From: Roseococcus sp. SYP-B2431
GTDB lineage: Bacteria; Pseudomonadota; Alphaproteobacteria; Acetobacterales; Acetobacteraceae
Direction of reading: 5' to 3'
NCBI RefSeq assembly: GCF_004336745.1
Contig: NZ_SJXD01000011.1
Coordinates: 186,001-250,000, forward strand
DNA length: 64,000 nucleotides
Both the position numbers and the translations under genes were made by a program. Position 1 is the stretch's first letter, and each line of letters opens with the position of its first letter. Shown piece after piece: positions 9,542 through 17,690 of the stretch. The notes under the pieces are model-generated. The model worked only from the letters and a program-made list of their open reading frames with translations. It was not told the origin of the DNA and ran no database searches.

Positions 9542-10299
9542 GCGACGTGCTCCTCTCGGCGCGGGGCCTGCGCCTCGCCTTCGGCGGCGTGAAAGCGGCC
9601 GATGGCATCGATCTCAACGTGATGCGCGGCGAGTTCCTGGCCATCATCGGCCCGAACGGCGCGGGCAAGACGACCTTCATCAACATGACCACCGGCTATC
9701 TGCGCCCCCAGGCCGGCACGATCAGCTATGAGGGTGCGCCTATCACCGGCATGGCCCCGCGGCGCATCGTGGCTCGCGGCATCGCACGCTCCTTCCAGCT
9801 CCCTCAGCTCTTCACGGAGCATACGGTGCTGGAAAATGCCGCGCTCGCCATCGCCGCGCGCGAGGGGCCCTGGTCGCCGCTCAAGCCGCTGCTGCGCCCC
9901 GCCTGGCGCGAGGAGGCGCGGGATCTGCTGGAGCGTTTCGGCCTCTCCGCCATCGCCGATGCCCGCGCGGACGCGCTCAACGAGGGCGCGCGCAAGCTGG
10001 CCGACATCGCCATGGCCGTCGCGCTCAAGCCGCGCCTGCTGCTGATGGACGAGCCCACCTCAGGCGTCGCCGCGAGCGAGAAGATGCAGGTGGTCGAGAC
10101 GCTGGCCCGCGTGCTGCGCGCGGCCCAGGTCACGGCCGTCTTCGTCGAGCACGATATGGATGTGGTCGAGCGCTTCGCCGACCGGGTGGCCGTCTGGTCG
10201 CAGGGCAAGATCGCCGCGCTGGGCCCGCCCGCCGCCGTGCTGGCGGACCCCGAGGTGCAACGCGAGGTGATCGGGATCGAGCGCCATGCTGCGGCTTGA
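9538..10299 (+). CDS. livG: Liv-type ABC importer ATPase 1 (LivG-like)
   Basis: A 253-residue cytoplasmic ATPase. Walker A is GPNGAGKTT (about residues 40-48) and Walker B LLLMDEPTSG, followed by the H-loop VFVEHDMDVV typical of LivG. The signature region reads LNEGARKLADIAMAVAL; the usual LSxGQ core is degenerate, as often seen in LivG proteins that pair with a canonical LivF. The ATG overlaps the livM stop (ATGA). The first residues MSDVLLSARGLRLAFGG match the family start. Confidence 0.92.
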   Translation: MSDVLLSARGLRLAFGGVKAADGIDLNVMRGEFLAIIGPNGAGKTTFINMTTGYLRPQAGTISYEGAPITGMAPRRIVARGIARSFQLPQLFTEHTVLENAALAIAAREGPWSPLKPLLRPAWREEARDLLERFGLSAIADARADALNEGARKLADIAMAVALKPRLLLMDEPTSGVAASEKMQVVETLARVLRAAQVTAVFVEHDMDVVERFADRVAVWSQGKIAALGPPAAVLADPEVQREVIGIERHAAA

Positions 10300-10942
10300 G
10301 GGAGCTTCCGTGGACATCGCCGGCGTGCCGGTGCTGCGGCGCGTCTCGCTGCATGTGCCGCCGGGCGGGCGCGTCGCGCTGATCGGCCGCAACGGCGCGG
10401 GCAAGACCACCACGCTGCGGGCGCTGATGGGGCTGCTGCCGCTGCGCGAGGGGAGGGTGGCGGTCGCCGGCGAGGACGCCTCGCGCGTGCCCGCGCATTT
10501 CCGCGCGCGGCTGGGCGTGGGCTATGCGCCGGAGGACCGCCGGCTCTTCGGCAGCTTCACCGTGCAGGACAACATGCTGCTGCCGGCCCAGGTGCTGAAG
10601 CTGGAGCCGGCCGAGACGGCGCGGCGGATGGAGGCGGTGTTCACCCTGCTGCCTGAGCTGCGCGACCTCGCGCCCCGCAAGGCGGCGGGGCTCTCGGGCG
10701 GGCAGGGGAAGATGGTGGCGCTGGCGCGCGCGCTGATGATCGGCACGCGGGCCATCCTGCTGGACGAGCCCTTTCAGGGCCTCGCCCCCGCGCTGGCGCT
10801 GCGCTACGCCGAGGCGCTGCGGCGCCTGCGCGACGCGCTACCCGACGTCGCGATTCTGATTACGGAAAGCAATCCCGGTCTGCTGCGTCCGCTGGTGGAC
10901 AGCACCTATGTGATCGAGCGCGGCGAGATCGCGCCTGCCTGA
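10286..10942 (+). CDS. livF: Liv-type ABC importer ATPase 2 (LivF-like)
   Basis: A 218-residue ATPase, slightly shorter than the usual 230-240 of LivF. Walker A GRNGAGKTT, signature LSGGQGKMVALARAL and Walker B AILLDEPFQGLAP are intact. The H-loop position reads ITESN, where LivF proteins commonly have VEQN and most other ABC ATPases have His. It overlaps livG by 14 bases and ends the importer operon. It should form the ATPase heterodimer with LivG, contributing the intact signature motif. Confidence 0.9.
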   Translation: MLRLEGASVDIAGVPVLRRVSLHVPPGGRVALIGRNGAGKTTTLRALMGLLPLREGRVAVAGEDASRVPAHFRARLGVGYAPEDRRLFGSFTVQDNMLLPAQVLKLEPAETARRMEAVFTLLPELRDLAPRKAAGLSGGQGKMVALARALMIGTRAILLDEPFQGLAPALALRYAEALRRLRDALPDVAILITESNPGLLRPLVDSTYVIERGEIAPA

Positions 10943-10955
10943 TTGGCGAAGTCGA

Positions 10956-11528
10956 TCAGGCCTGGGGCGGCGCGGTATCCGGCGGCGCGGAATCGCCGAG
11001 GCCGATGCTGCGCTGCAGGCAGATGGTGTCGATCCAGCGGCCGTGCTTGTAGCCCACCGAGCGCAGCGTCCCGAGCTTCTCGAAGCCCAGCGAGAGATGC
11101 AGCCGCAGCGAGGCGATATTGGCGCTGTCGCCGATCATCGCGATGATCTGCCGGTAGCCGAGGTCCTCGCAGGTCTCCACGAGCGTCCGCAGCAGCTGTT
11201 TGCCCACGCCCATGCCGCCCGCATCGTGCCGCAGGTAGATCGAGTTCTCGACGGTGTTCCAATAGGCCGGGCGCGGGCGGTAGGCGCTGACATAGGCATA
11301 GCCCAGCACCACGCCCTCCCGCTCGGCGACGAGATACGGATAGCCCTGCGCCGCCAGCGCGTCGCGGCGGCGGGTCATCTCGGCCGGGCTCGGCGGATCC
11401 GTCTCGAAGGTCGCCGTCCCGTGGAGGACGTAATGGCCGTAGATGGCGGCAACAGCCTCCATGTCCGCGTCGGTGACGTGGCGCACGGTCACGGCCTCGA
11501 CGGCGCGGCGGCCGGCGTCTGCATCCAT
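10956..11528 (-). CDS. GNAT-family N-acetyltransferase (phosphinothricin acetyltransferase-like)
   Basis: A 190-residue acetyl-CoA-dependent acetyltransferase. The sequence VRHVTDADMEAVAAIYGHYV at the start, TATFETDPPS, and the acetyl-CoA loop GMGVGKQLL match the Pat/MnaT group that acetylates phosphinothricin, methionine sulfoximine or similar amino acid analogues. The frame is open for 31 more codons upstream, but I chose the ATG at 11528, which has AGAGGGA about 10 bases upstream and begins where the domain begins. The gene faces livF tail to tail with a 13-base gap. Confidence 0.85.
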   Translation of the reverse strand: MDADAGRRAVEAVTVRHVTDADMEAVAAIYGHYVLHGTATFETDPPSPAEMTRRRDALAAQGYPYLVAEREGVVLGYAYVSAYRPRPAYWNTVENSIYLRHDAGGMGVGKQLLRTLVETCEDLGYRQIIAMIGDSANIASLRLHLSLGFEKLGTLRSVGYKHGRWIDTICLQRSIGLGDSAPPDTAPPQA

Positions 11529-11627
11529 GAAGTCGAATTCCCTCTGCTGCATAGCCTTTAGATGCAACCGGTGAAGCAGCGCCAGGACGCAGAGCGCGCA
11601 ACAGGAAATTCGATCCGCCATCAGGAG

Positions 11628-11648
11628 CGAGGGGGCGGCGCCCCCTCG
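11628..11648. terminator. GC-rich hairpin, possible terminator of the pirin gene
   Basis: CGAGGGGG (11628-11635) pairs perfectly with CCCCCTCG (11641-11648) around a 5-base loop. It sits 14 bases beyond the stop of the minus-strand pirin gene. There is no U-run on either strand, so a simple intrinsic terminator is not certain. Confidence 0.45.
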
Positions 11649-11662
11649 CCTTCGGCAGGTGT

Positions 11663-12370
11663 TCAGGCCGCGACTTCGACCATCACCAGTTCGGCCTCGT
11701 CCTTCGCGACGATGACGATCTCCTTCTCCTTGTGGATCGCCGCGCCGTCGCGCTGGCCGAGCTCCGTGCCGTTCACGGTCGCGCTGCCCCTGGCGGGGAC
11801 CAGATAGGCCGCGCGGCCCTCAGGCAGCAGGTAGCGCAGCTCCTGGCCCTTGGAGAGCGTGGCCGCCATCACCGCGGCATTCGCGTTGATGGGCAGCGCG
11901 CCCGCCTCGGCATCGCCCGGGCGGCCGCCGGCCAGAATCTCGAACCGCGCCTCGCGCCCCGCCTTGGGGAAGCTCTTGGCGCCCCAGTTCGGCTTGGCGC
12001 CGCGCACATCGGGCATGATCCAGATCTGGAAGAGAGTCGTCCGGACCGGCTCCAGGTTGTACTCGCTATGCGTGACGCCCGTGCCGGCCGACATGATCTG
12101 CACGTCGCCGGCCTCGGTGCGGCCCTCGTTGCCCATGCTGTCGCGATGGGTGATGGCCCCCTCGCGGACATAGGTGATGATCTCCATGTCCCGGTGCGGG
12201 TGCGGGTCGAAGCCGTTGCCCGCGGCGATCTCGTCGTCGTTCCACACGCGCAGCTTGCCCCAGCTCATGCGGGCCGGGTCGTGGTAGTTCGCGAAGGAAA
12301 AGTGGTGGCGGGCGTTGAGCCAGCCGTGGTCGGCATGGCCGAGGGTGTCGAAGGGTCGGATGTCGATCAT
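11663..12370 (-). CDS. Pirin-family cupin protein (YhhW-like)
   Basis: A 235-residue bicupin. Metal ligands of the N-terminal cupin are visible as HPHRDMEIITYV with a later THSEYN, the His/Glu set that holds Fe or another divalent metal in pirins with quercetin 2,3-dioxygenase activity. The opening MIDIRPFDTLGHADHGWLNA is typical of the short bacterial YhhW group. The real substrate in bacteria is usually unknown; roles in redox sensing or dioxygenation are possible. It stands alone between hairpins and a diverged gene. Confidence 0.88.
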   Translation of the reverse strand: MIDIRPFDTLGHADHGWLNARHHFSFANYHDPARMSWGKLRVWNDDEIAAGNGFDPHPHRDMEIITYVREGAITHRDSMGNEGRTEAGDVQIMSAGTGVTHSEYNLEPVRTTLFQIWIMPDVRGAKPNWGAKSFPKAGREARFEILAGGRPGDAEAGALPINANAAVMAATLSKGQELRYLLPEGRAAYLVPARGSATVNGTELGQRDGAAIHKEKEIVIVAKDEAELVMVEVAA

Positions 12371-12451
12371 GGATTTGATCCCGTGAGCCGGTTTGTGGCT
12401 TCGGGGATGAGATAGGCCCCCGGGGGTGGCTTCGCCATGCAGGCGGATGGA

Positions 12452-12700
12452 TCACTCCCATTCAGGGCGGTGATGACGCGCCCGCAGAAGGTCGAGGCCT
12501 CTTTGGGTGGGTGCGACGTAGAGGCCGCCATCCGGCGCGCGGCGGCTCTCGATGACGCCCTCCTCCATCGCATCCTCCCAGACGGTGAGGCGCGGGCAGG
12601 AGGTGCGCCAGGCCTCGATGGCCTCGGCATAGGGGCGCGGCCTTCGCGCGAGCCACTCGACCATGTCCAGCATGAGGGCCTTAACGACGGGCGTGCTCAT
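12452..12700 (-). CDS. Small conserved-looking protein coupled to TauE permease
   Basis: An 82-residue soluble protein of unknown function. Its start ATG overlaps the stop of the TauE/SafE gene (ATGA, 12697-12700), so it is translated with it. The predicted pattern, helices with MVEWLARRPRPYAEAIEAWR followed by a short two-strand turn RRAPDGGLYVAPT, resembles a winged-helix, but no DNA-binding motif is convincing. Real coding is supported by the tight coupling and even codon use. I do not assign a function. Confidence 0.65.
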   Translation of the reverse strand: MSTPVVKALMLDMVEWLARRPRPYAEAIEAWRTSCPRLTVWEDAMEEGVIESRRAPDGGLYVAPTQRGLDLLRARHHRPEWE

Positions 12701-13458
12701 GGGTCGCTCATCCATCCGGCGATCAGGAGCCAGGCTCCCTGGGCGAGGTAGAACAGGCCGATCACGGTGATCAGCCGCCGCGACCACTTGCGGAAGCTCG
12801 TATCTGTCATCGCGTCCAGCACGCGGCGGGCCAGGGTGGTGCCGATCATGGAGCAGGCCACGCCCATCACGGCCAGCGAGACCGAGACGCTGCCGGAATT
12901 CGGGATGAGCGCCGCGAAGTAGACGAACTTCAGCGCATGGCTGACCACCTGGCAGAAGGCCTTGGTGGCGACGATCTGCCGCCGGTCCTGCTGGCCCGTG
13001 CTGAGGAAGAAGGCGTCGGAGAGCGGCCCGGTGACGCCGGTCACCAGCATCAGCATCATGCAGGCCGCGCCGTAGCAGAGGCCGTGCGAGATTCGGTCCG
13101 GGTCCGGCCGCATCTCCTGCGGCAGCGCGCGGGCGAGGAAGGGCGTCGCCCCGAGGGCGAGCAGCGCCCAGGGCTTGTCGGGCACGAACTGCACCGTGGC
13201 CCAGGCGGCTGTGGCGAGCACGGAGCCGGTGAGATAGGCGCCCACGCTGCGCCAGCGCACGTAGCGGATCCAGAGGATGGCCCGCCAGCCGTTGGAACCC
13301 ATCTGGGTGATGGCATGCAGCGCCATGGCCTCGGGCAGCGGCATCAGCGCGAGCAGCACGCCGACCAGGATCAGCCCGCCAGCCATGCCGAAGATGCCGG
13401 AGAGCAGCGCGGTGCAGATCATGACGGCGCCGAGCAGCGCGGCGAGGGGCAAGGACAT
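12697..13458 (-). CDS. TauE/SafE-family (TSUP) membrane permease
   Basis: A 253-residue inner-membrane protein with about seven or eight helices. The N-terminal helix contains the TSUP hallmark SGIFGMAGGLILVG, repeated in degenerate form in the second half (GVTGPLSDAFF). Family members move small sulfur- or carbon-containing anions such as sulfite, sulfoacetate or lactate. It is divergent from a LysR gene 86 bases away, a common arrangement in which the regulator senses the transported compound. The substrate cannot be read from sequence. Confidence 0.87.
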   Translation of the reverse strand: MSLPLAALLGAVMICTALLSGIFGMAGGLILVGVLLALMPLPEAMALHAITQMGSNGWRAILWIRYVRWRSVGAYLTGSVLATAAWATVQFVPDKPWALLALGATPFLARALPQEMRPDPDRISHGLCYGAACMMLMLVTGVTGPLSDAFFLSTGQQDRRQIVATKAFCQVVSHALKFVYFAALIPNSGSVSVSLAVMGVACSMIGTTLARRVLDAMTDTSFRKWSRRLITVIGLFYLAQGAWLLIAGWMSDP

Positions 13459-13544
13459 GCCGCGAAATCTGCGCGCTGGCGCGACGGGGCGATAGGGAAG
13501 ATATTCTCGGCTTAGCCTCAGCTTTCCTGAGCGTGGGAGAGACG
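13459..13544. promoter_or_regulatory. Divergent promoter region between TauE and LysR genes
   Basis: An 86-base gap between divergent genes. The segment 13493-13520 is AT-richer than its surroundings (AGGGAAGATATTCTCGGCTT), as expected for overlapping promoters or a LysR site. GGGAGA at 13536-13541 serves the LysR start at 13545. The operator role is inferred from arrangement only. Confidence 0.35.
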
Positions 13545-14417
13545 ATGCCGCGGAGCCTGCCCTTCCTGAACGGGCTGCGCGCCTTCGAGGCCGCGGCGCG
13601 CCACGGCAGCTTCGCGGCCGGCGGCGCGGAGCTGCATGTCAGCCCGGCGGCGGTGAGCCGGCTGGTGCGGCTGCTGGAGCAGCGCATGGGCATCGCCCTT
13701 TTCGAGCGCGGCGCGAACCGGCTCGCGCTCACGGCGGCGGGCGCGGCCTATCGCGCGGGCCTGGGCGCGCTTTTCGACGAGCTGGAGCGGCTCACGGTCG
13801 CGACCGTCGCCCAGGCCGGGCAGCGGACGCTGATCCTGGGGGTGGGCCCCAGCTTCGCCTCGCATTGGCTGATTCCGCGGCTGGCCGACTGGCACGCGCG
13901 GGCACCCGGCCTGCAGGTGCGGGTGACCACCGGCGGCGCCGCGGCCGCCTTCGACGAGGGCTGGAGCTGCGGCATCCGGCTGGGCGGCGGCGAATGGCCG
14001 GGCTTCGTCGCCACGCCGCTCTTCGCGGCCGATCTCCTGCCGGTCTGCGCGCCGGCCCTGGCGGCCGGGCTGGCGCGGCCCGAGCAGCTGGCTGGCGTGC
14101 CGCTGCTGCGCGTGGCCCATGCGGCGGAGGACTGGCCGCTCTGGCTCGCCGCGCAGGGGCTCGGCGCGGTCGCCGCGCGCGGGCCTGTCTTCGACTTCTA
14201 TGGCCAGGCGCAGCAGGCGGCTTCGGACGGGCTCGGCGTGGCCATGGGCATCCGGCCCTATATCGACGACGCGCTGCGGCAGGGGCGGCTGGTGGCGCCC
14301 TTCGCGGCGCCGGTGCCGAAGGGGCAGGGATGGTTCCTGATCCACCGGCCGGGGCGCGAGGAGGATCCGGCCTTCGCGGCCTTCCGGGCCTGGATCGTGG
14401 AGGCGGCGCAAGGTTGA
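13545..14417 (+). CDS. LysR-family regulator (GcvA-like)
   Basis: A 290-residue regulator. The opening PFLNGLRAFEAAARHGSFAA, then AELHVSPAAVSRLVRLLEQR, is the winged helix of the GcvA/AmpR branch; the remainder is the ligand-binding domain. A GTG four codons upstream is possible, but the ATG at 13545 has GGGAGA directly before it. The gene is divergent from the TauE permease, its probable target. Its stop codon lies inside the first arm of the palindromic repeat at 14414. Confidence 0.9.
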   Translation: MPRSLPFLNGLRAFEAAARHGSFAAGGAELHVSPAAVSRLVRLLEQRMGIALFERGANRLALTAAGAAYRAGLGALFDELERLTVATVAQAGQRTLILGVGPSFASHWLIPRLADWHARAPGLQVRVTTGGAAAAFDEGWSCGIRLGGGEWPGFVATPLFAADLLPVCAPALAAGLARPEQLAGVPLLRVAHAAEDWPLWLAAQGLGAVAARGPVFDFYGQAQQAASDGLGVAMGIRPYIDDALRQGRLVAPFAAPVPKGQGWFLIHRPGREEDPAFAAFRAWIVEAAQG

Positions 14418-14541
14418 GGGGCTTCTCCCCTCAAACTTCCCAGCAGGAAGCTCAGTTTCCTGCACCTTCGATCCGTAAAAGGGTCCAGGGCCAAAAGCCC
14501 TGGCGGGGGTTGGCACCGAAGGTGAGACAACGGGGCAGAGC
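14414..14541. repeat. Dispersed palindromic repeat, copy 1
   Basis: Several hairpins in a row: TTGAGGGG/CCCCTCAA (14414-14421, 14427-14434), GCAGGAA/TTCCTGC (14443-14449, 14457-14463), CCAGGGC/GCCCTGG (14485-14491, 14497-14503) and a shorter GGGGC/GCCCC. The first two hairpins and the linker AAACTTCCCA match, in order and spacing, those of the copy at 41409. It follows the LysR stop and precedes the convergent universal stress gene, so it may also end transcription. Confidence 0.75.
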
Positions 14542-14556
14542 CCCAGCCTTAGCCGT

Positions 14557-15435
14557 TCAGCGGCACATCAGCACGGGCACGTCGCTGTTCTCCAGCACGT
14601 GCCGCGTCACGCCGCCCAGGATGAGCTGGCGCAGCCGCGAATGGCTGTAGGCGCCCATGCAGAGCAGGTCCGCCCCGAAGTCGCGCACGCCGCCCAGCAG
14701 CCCGGCGCCGACATCCTTCGTCATCGGCTTGAACTGCATCGCCTCGGCCGAGATCTCGTGCCAGTGGAGATAGGCCAGGATGCCCTCCACCTTGGGCCCG
14801 CGGCGCTGATACTCGTCGGCATAGAGGATGCGGCGCGCATCGGCGCGGTGCAGCCAGGGCAGGGCAGCCTCGATCGCCGCGGCGGACTCGGCCGAGCCGT
14901 TCCAGGCGCAGCACACGCGCGTGCCGATGGTGGCCGGCGCCACGCGCGGCGCGATCAGCACCGGCCGGCCGCTGTCGAAGAGCACGGCATGCAGCGCGTC
15001 GGAGCTGGAGACGTCCTCGTCGGCCTCGGGATGCGGCACCACGGCCATGTCGTAGAGGCGCGACTGCTGGGCGACGATGTCCTCCTCGCGCCCCGCGATG
15101 GATTCGAAGGAAAGGGTGGGCCCCTCGGACTTCAGCGCCGTCTCGGCGGAATCGGCGATGATGACGTCGCCGGCGGTGGCGGCGAAGCGCTCGAACAGGG
15201 CGCGGACGCGGCCGGCGCGGTCGCCGCTCTCGCGCTCGGTGGCGGCCATCATCTCCTCGATCATGGCGCCGGAGAGGCCCTCGCCGGCCAGCGGCGCCAC
15301 GTCCCGCGCATCGACGCGGACATGCAGGCAATGGACATGCGCGTTCCAGATGCGGGCGACGAGCAGCGCGGTGGCGAGCGCGGCTTCTCCCGCGGCCGTC
15401 CCCGTCATGGGCAGAAGCAGGCGGCGATAGGCCAT
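14557..15435 (-). CDS. Universal stress protein, tandem UspA domains
   Basis: A 292-residue protein with two UspA-like halves. The first starts MAYRRLLLPMTGTAAGEAAL; the second contains VCCAWNGSAESAAAIEAALP and, near the end, the nucleotide-loop-like GAYSHSRLRQLILGGVTRHV, matching the G-2x-G-9x-G(S/T) ATP-binding pattern. The second domain probably binds ATP while the first has lost that motif. Proteins of this type help tolerance of starvation, oxidants or low oxygen. It is a single-gene unit. Confidence 0.88.
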   Translation of the reverse strand: MAYRRLLLPMTGTAAGEAALATALLVARIWNAHVHCLHVRVDARDVAPLAGEGLSGAMIEEMMAATERESGDRAGRVRALFERFAATAGDVIIADSAETALKSEGPTLSFESIAGREEDIVAQQSRLYDMAVVPHPEADEDVSSSDALHAVLFDSGRPVLIAPRVAPATIGTRVCCAWNGSAESAAAIEAALPWLHRADARRILYADEYQRRGPKVEGILAYLHWHEISAEAMQFKPMTKDVGAGLLGGVRDFGADLLCMGAYSHSRLRQLILGGVTRHVLENSDVPVLMCR

Positions 15436-15470
15436 GTCGTGTCCCCCGAAGGCCGGTTGTTCCGATCCGG

Positions 15471-16919
15471 TTATGGCGGGGCGGAAGGCAATGAGTCCAG
15501 CATCTTGCGCGCCACGGTCGCAGGGTCGGACGTGCTGTCGAGGCGCGTCCAGTCCAGCGGTCCGGCCTCGCGCGCGGCCATCATGTCGAGAACCGCGACA
15601 TCGGCGTCCGAGGCGTCGCCGGAGCGAGACGCCACGCGGGCGCGCAGAGTGTCGAGCGGCGCTTCGAGCCAGAAGCCGAAGAAATCCGGCGCGGCGCTGG
15701 CGATGGCTTCTCGTTCGCGAGGGTCGAGATACGCGCCGTCGGCGACGACGGAGCAGCCGGCATTGAGCGCCGCGCCCGCGAGTTCACGCAGCTCGGCGAA
15801 GACCTGCCGTGCCTCGGCGGGCCCATAGGCCGTTTGCGGCAGGCGCTCCTCGGGCGATATTCCATGACGTCGCTTGCGGATCTCGTCGCTGCGCAGATGC
15901 ACCGCGCCGGGGGAGGGGCCGAGCGCGGCGGCGACCAGCCGGCCGACGGTGGACTTGCCGCTGCCGGGCAGGCCGCCGATCGCCACCAGCACGGGGCGGG
16001 GCGGCGGCTCCAGCCACTCGAGCGCCGCCGCCAGCAGCCCGGCGGGATCGTCGCCGGAGCGCGCGGCGACATGCGCGCGGATGAAGGCGCGCAGCGAGAG
16101 CCAGAGCGGCAGCCCGCGCAGCAGCGCCACGTCGCCGGTGCGGGCGAGGTAGCGGTTCAGCACGCGGTTGGCCGGCCCGCGCCCGTGGCGGATCGTGAGG
16201 TCCATCAGCAGGAAGGCGAGGTCGTAGCCCGTGTCGATGGTCGCCAGCGCCTCGTCGAATTCCAGCGCGTCGAAGGGCGTGGGGCGGCCGTCGATCAGGC
16301 AGACGTTCCCGAGATGCAGGTCGCCATGGCAGCGCCGGAGGAAGCCGCGCGAGGCGCGCCCGTAGAGCCAGGCCCGCAGCCGGCCATGCAGGGCCAGCGC
16401 CGTCCGGGACCAGCGCAGCACCGCCTCGCGCGGCAGGCCGGCGGCGAGCCCGGCCTCCCGATTGCCGGTCAGCACGCGCGTCATGTCGCCGTCGCCCTCG
16501 CGCCGCGGCGCGCCCGCATGCAGCGCCGCCACGGCATCGGCCATGGGGTCGAGCAGCTCCGGCTCGCAGGGCCGCTCGGAGAGGAAGGCATCGGCGGGCA
16601 GGCGGCGCATGCGCAGCACCCAGTCCACCGCCTCGCCCTCGCCGCCGAGGCGCAGGCCCTCCGGGCCGCGCGTGAGCTTCTCGCAGCCCAGATAGAGCGA
16701 CGGGGCCTGCGGGGCGTTGAGCTCGTGCTCGAACCGCACCAGCCGCTCGCGCTCCTCCAGCCGGGTGAAGTCGAGGAAGCCGAGATCCACGGCCTTCTTG
16801 AGCTTCAGCGCCTCGTCCGGCCCCAGGAAGACGGCCGAGACATGCGTCTCCGTGACGCCGCCGCCGGTCAGCTTCTCCAGGAAGGCGGCGGCCTCCCTTT
16901 GCCCGGCGGGGATCGCCAT
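15471..16919 (-). CDS. Aminoglycoside-phosphotransferase-like / AAA ATPase fusion protein
   Basis: A 482-residue two-domain protein. The N-terminal 320 residues are a kinase-like fold with the Brenner loop CHGDLHLGNV and a later FDALEFDE magnesium motif. The C-terminal 160 residues are a small P-loop kinase with Walker A GLPGSGKST. The pairing is common in proteobacteria, but the substrate is unknown and drug resistance should not be assumed. The ATG overlaps the pdxH stop (TGATG), so the two genes are coupled. Much longer open frames upstream on this strand are shadows of pdxH and fabI. Confidence 0.85.
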   Translation of the reverse strand: MAIPAGQREAAAFLEKLTGGGVTETHVSAVFLGPDEALKLKKAVDLGFLDFTRLEERERLVRFEHELNAPQAPSLYLGCEKLTRGPEGLRLGGEGEAVDWVLRMRRLPADAFLSERPCEPELLDPMADAVAALHAGAPRREGDGDMTRVLTGNREAGLAAGLPREAVLRWSRTALALHGRLRAWLYGRASRGFLRRCHGDLHLGNVCLIDGRPTPFDALEFDEALATIDTGYDLAFLLMDLTIRHGRGPANRVLNRYLARTGDVALLRGLPLWLSLRAFIRAHVAARSGDDPAGLLAAALEWLEPPPRPVLVAIGGLPGSGKSTVGRLVAAALGPSPGAVHLRSDEIRKRRHGISPEERLPQTAYGPAEARQVFAELRELAGAALNAGCSVVADGAYLDPREREAIASAAPDFFGFWLEAPLDTLRARVASRSGDASDADVAVLDMMAAREAGPLDWTRLDSTSDPATVARKMLDSLPSAPP

Positions 16920-17503
16920 CAGGGGTAAAGGGCCTCTTCTCGCCAGCCGGCGCCTTCCGGGGTGAAGACGCGCCGCTCGTGCAGGCGGAAGGGCATGTCG
17001 CGCCAGAATTCGATGCGGTCGGGCAGTAGGCGGAAGCCCGACCAGAACTCCGGCCGAGGGATCGCGCCCACGCCGAATTTCAGCGTGTATTCCGCCACCG
17101 CCTTCTCCAGCGCCCAGCGGCCCTCCAGCGGCCGCGACTGGCGCGACGCCCAGGCGCCGATGCGCGAGCCGCGCGCCCGCGTGGCGAAATAGGCGTCGGC
17201 CTCGGCGCCGGTCACCGCCTCCACGCGTCCCTCGACGCGGATGCTCCGCCGCAGCGACTTCCAGTGGAAGCACAGTGCCGCGAAGGGATTGGCCGCGAGC
17301 TGCTCGCCCTTGCGCGATTCGAGGTTGGTGTAGAAGACGAAGCCCCGCTCGTCCTGGCCCTTCAGCAGCACCATCCGCGCGGTGGGCCGTCCCTCCGGGG
17401 TGCAGGTCGCCAGGCACATGGCGTTGGGGTCGTTCGGCTCGGACTTCTCCGCCTCGGCCAGCCATTCGGCGAAGAGGGCGTAGGGATCTTGCGGGTCGGA
17501 CAT
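16919..17503 (-). CDS. pdxH: Pyridoxamine 5'-phosphate oxidase
   Basis: A 194-residue FMN enzyme that oxidises pyridoxine or pyridoxamine 5'-phosphate to pyridoxal 5'-phosphate with O2. FMN-binding segments [20 protein letters not shown] and [17 protein letters not shown], and the C-terminal FRLHERRVF, are in the family order. Length and start ([20 protein letters not shown]) match alphaproteobacterial PdxH. It leads a coupled pair with the APH/ATPase fusion and is divergent from fabI. Confidence 0.95.
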   Translation of the reverse strand: MSDPQDPYALFAEWLAEAEKSEPNDPNAMCLATCTPEGRPTARMVLLKGQDERGFVFYTNLESRKGEQLAANPFAALCFHWKSLRRSIRVEGRVEAVTGAEADAYFATRARGSRIGAWASRQSRPLEGRWALEKAVAEYTLKFGVGAIPRPEFWSGFRLLPDRIEFWRDMPFRLHERRVFTPEGAGWREEALYP

Positions 17504-17690
17504 GGTCGTTCCTTAGACCGGATCGCGCGGGGCGTGTATCCGATCGCGACACGGGATGGGATGGCCCTCGCGGATTCCATCGAACCTTCGAGGCCTTCCC
17601 TGGGGCCTTGCCGGGTTGTGGGGCATGTGTCACCACAACTTCCGTCCCCGCCACCTGCCGCGGTCCGCCCGCGCCGAGATACGGAACGCC

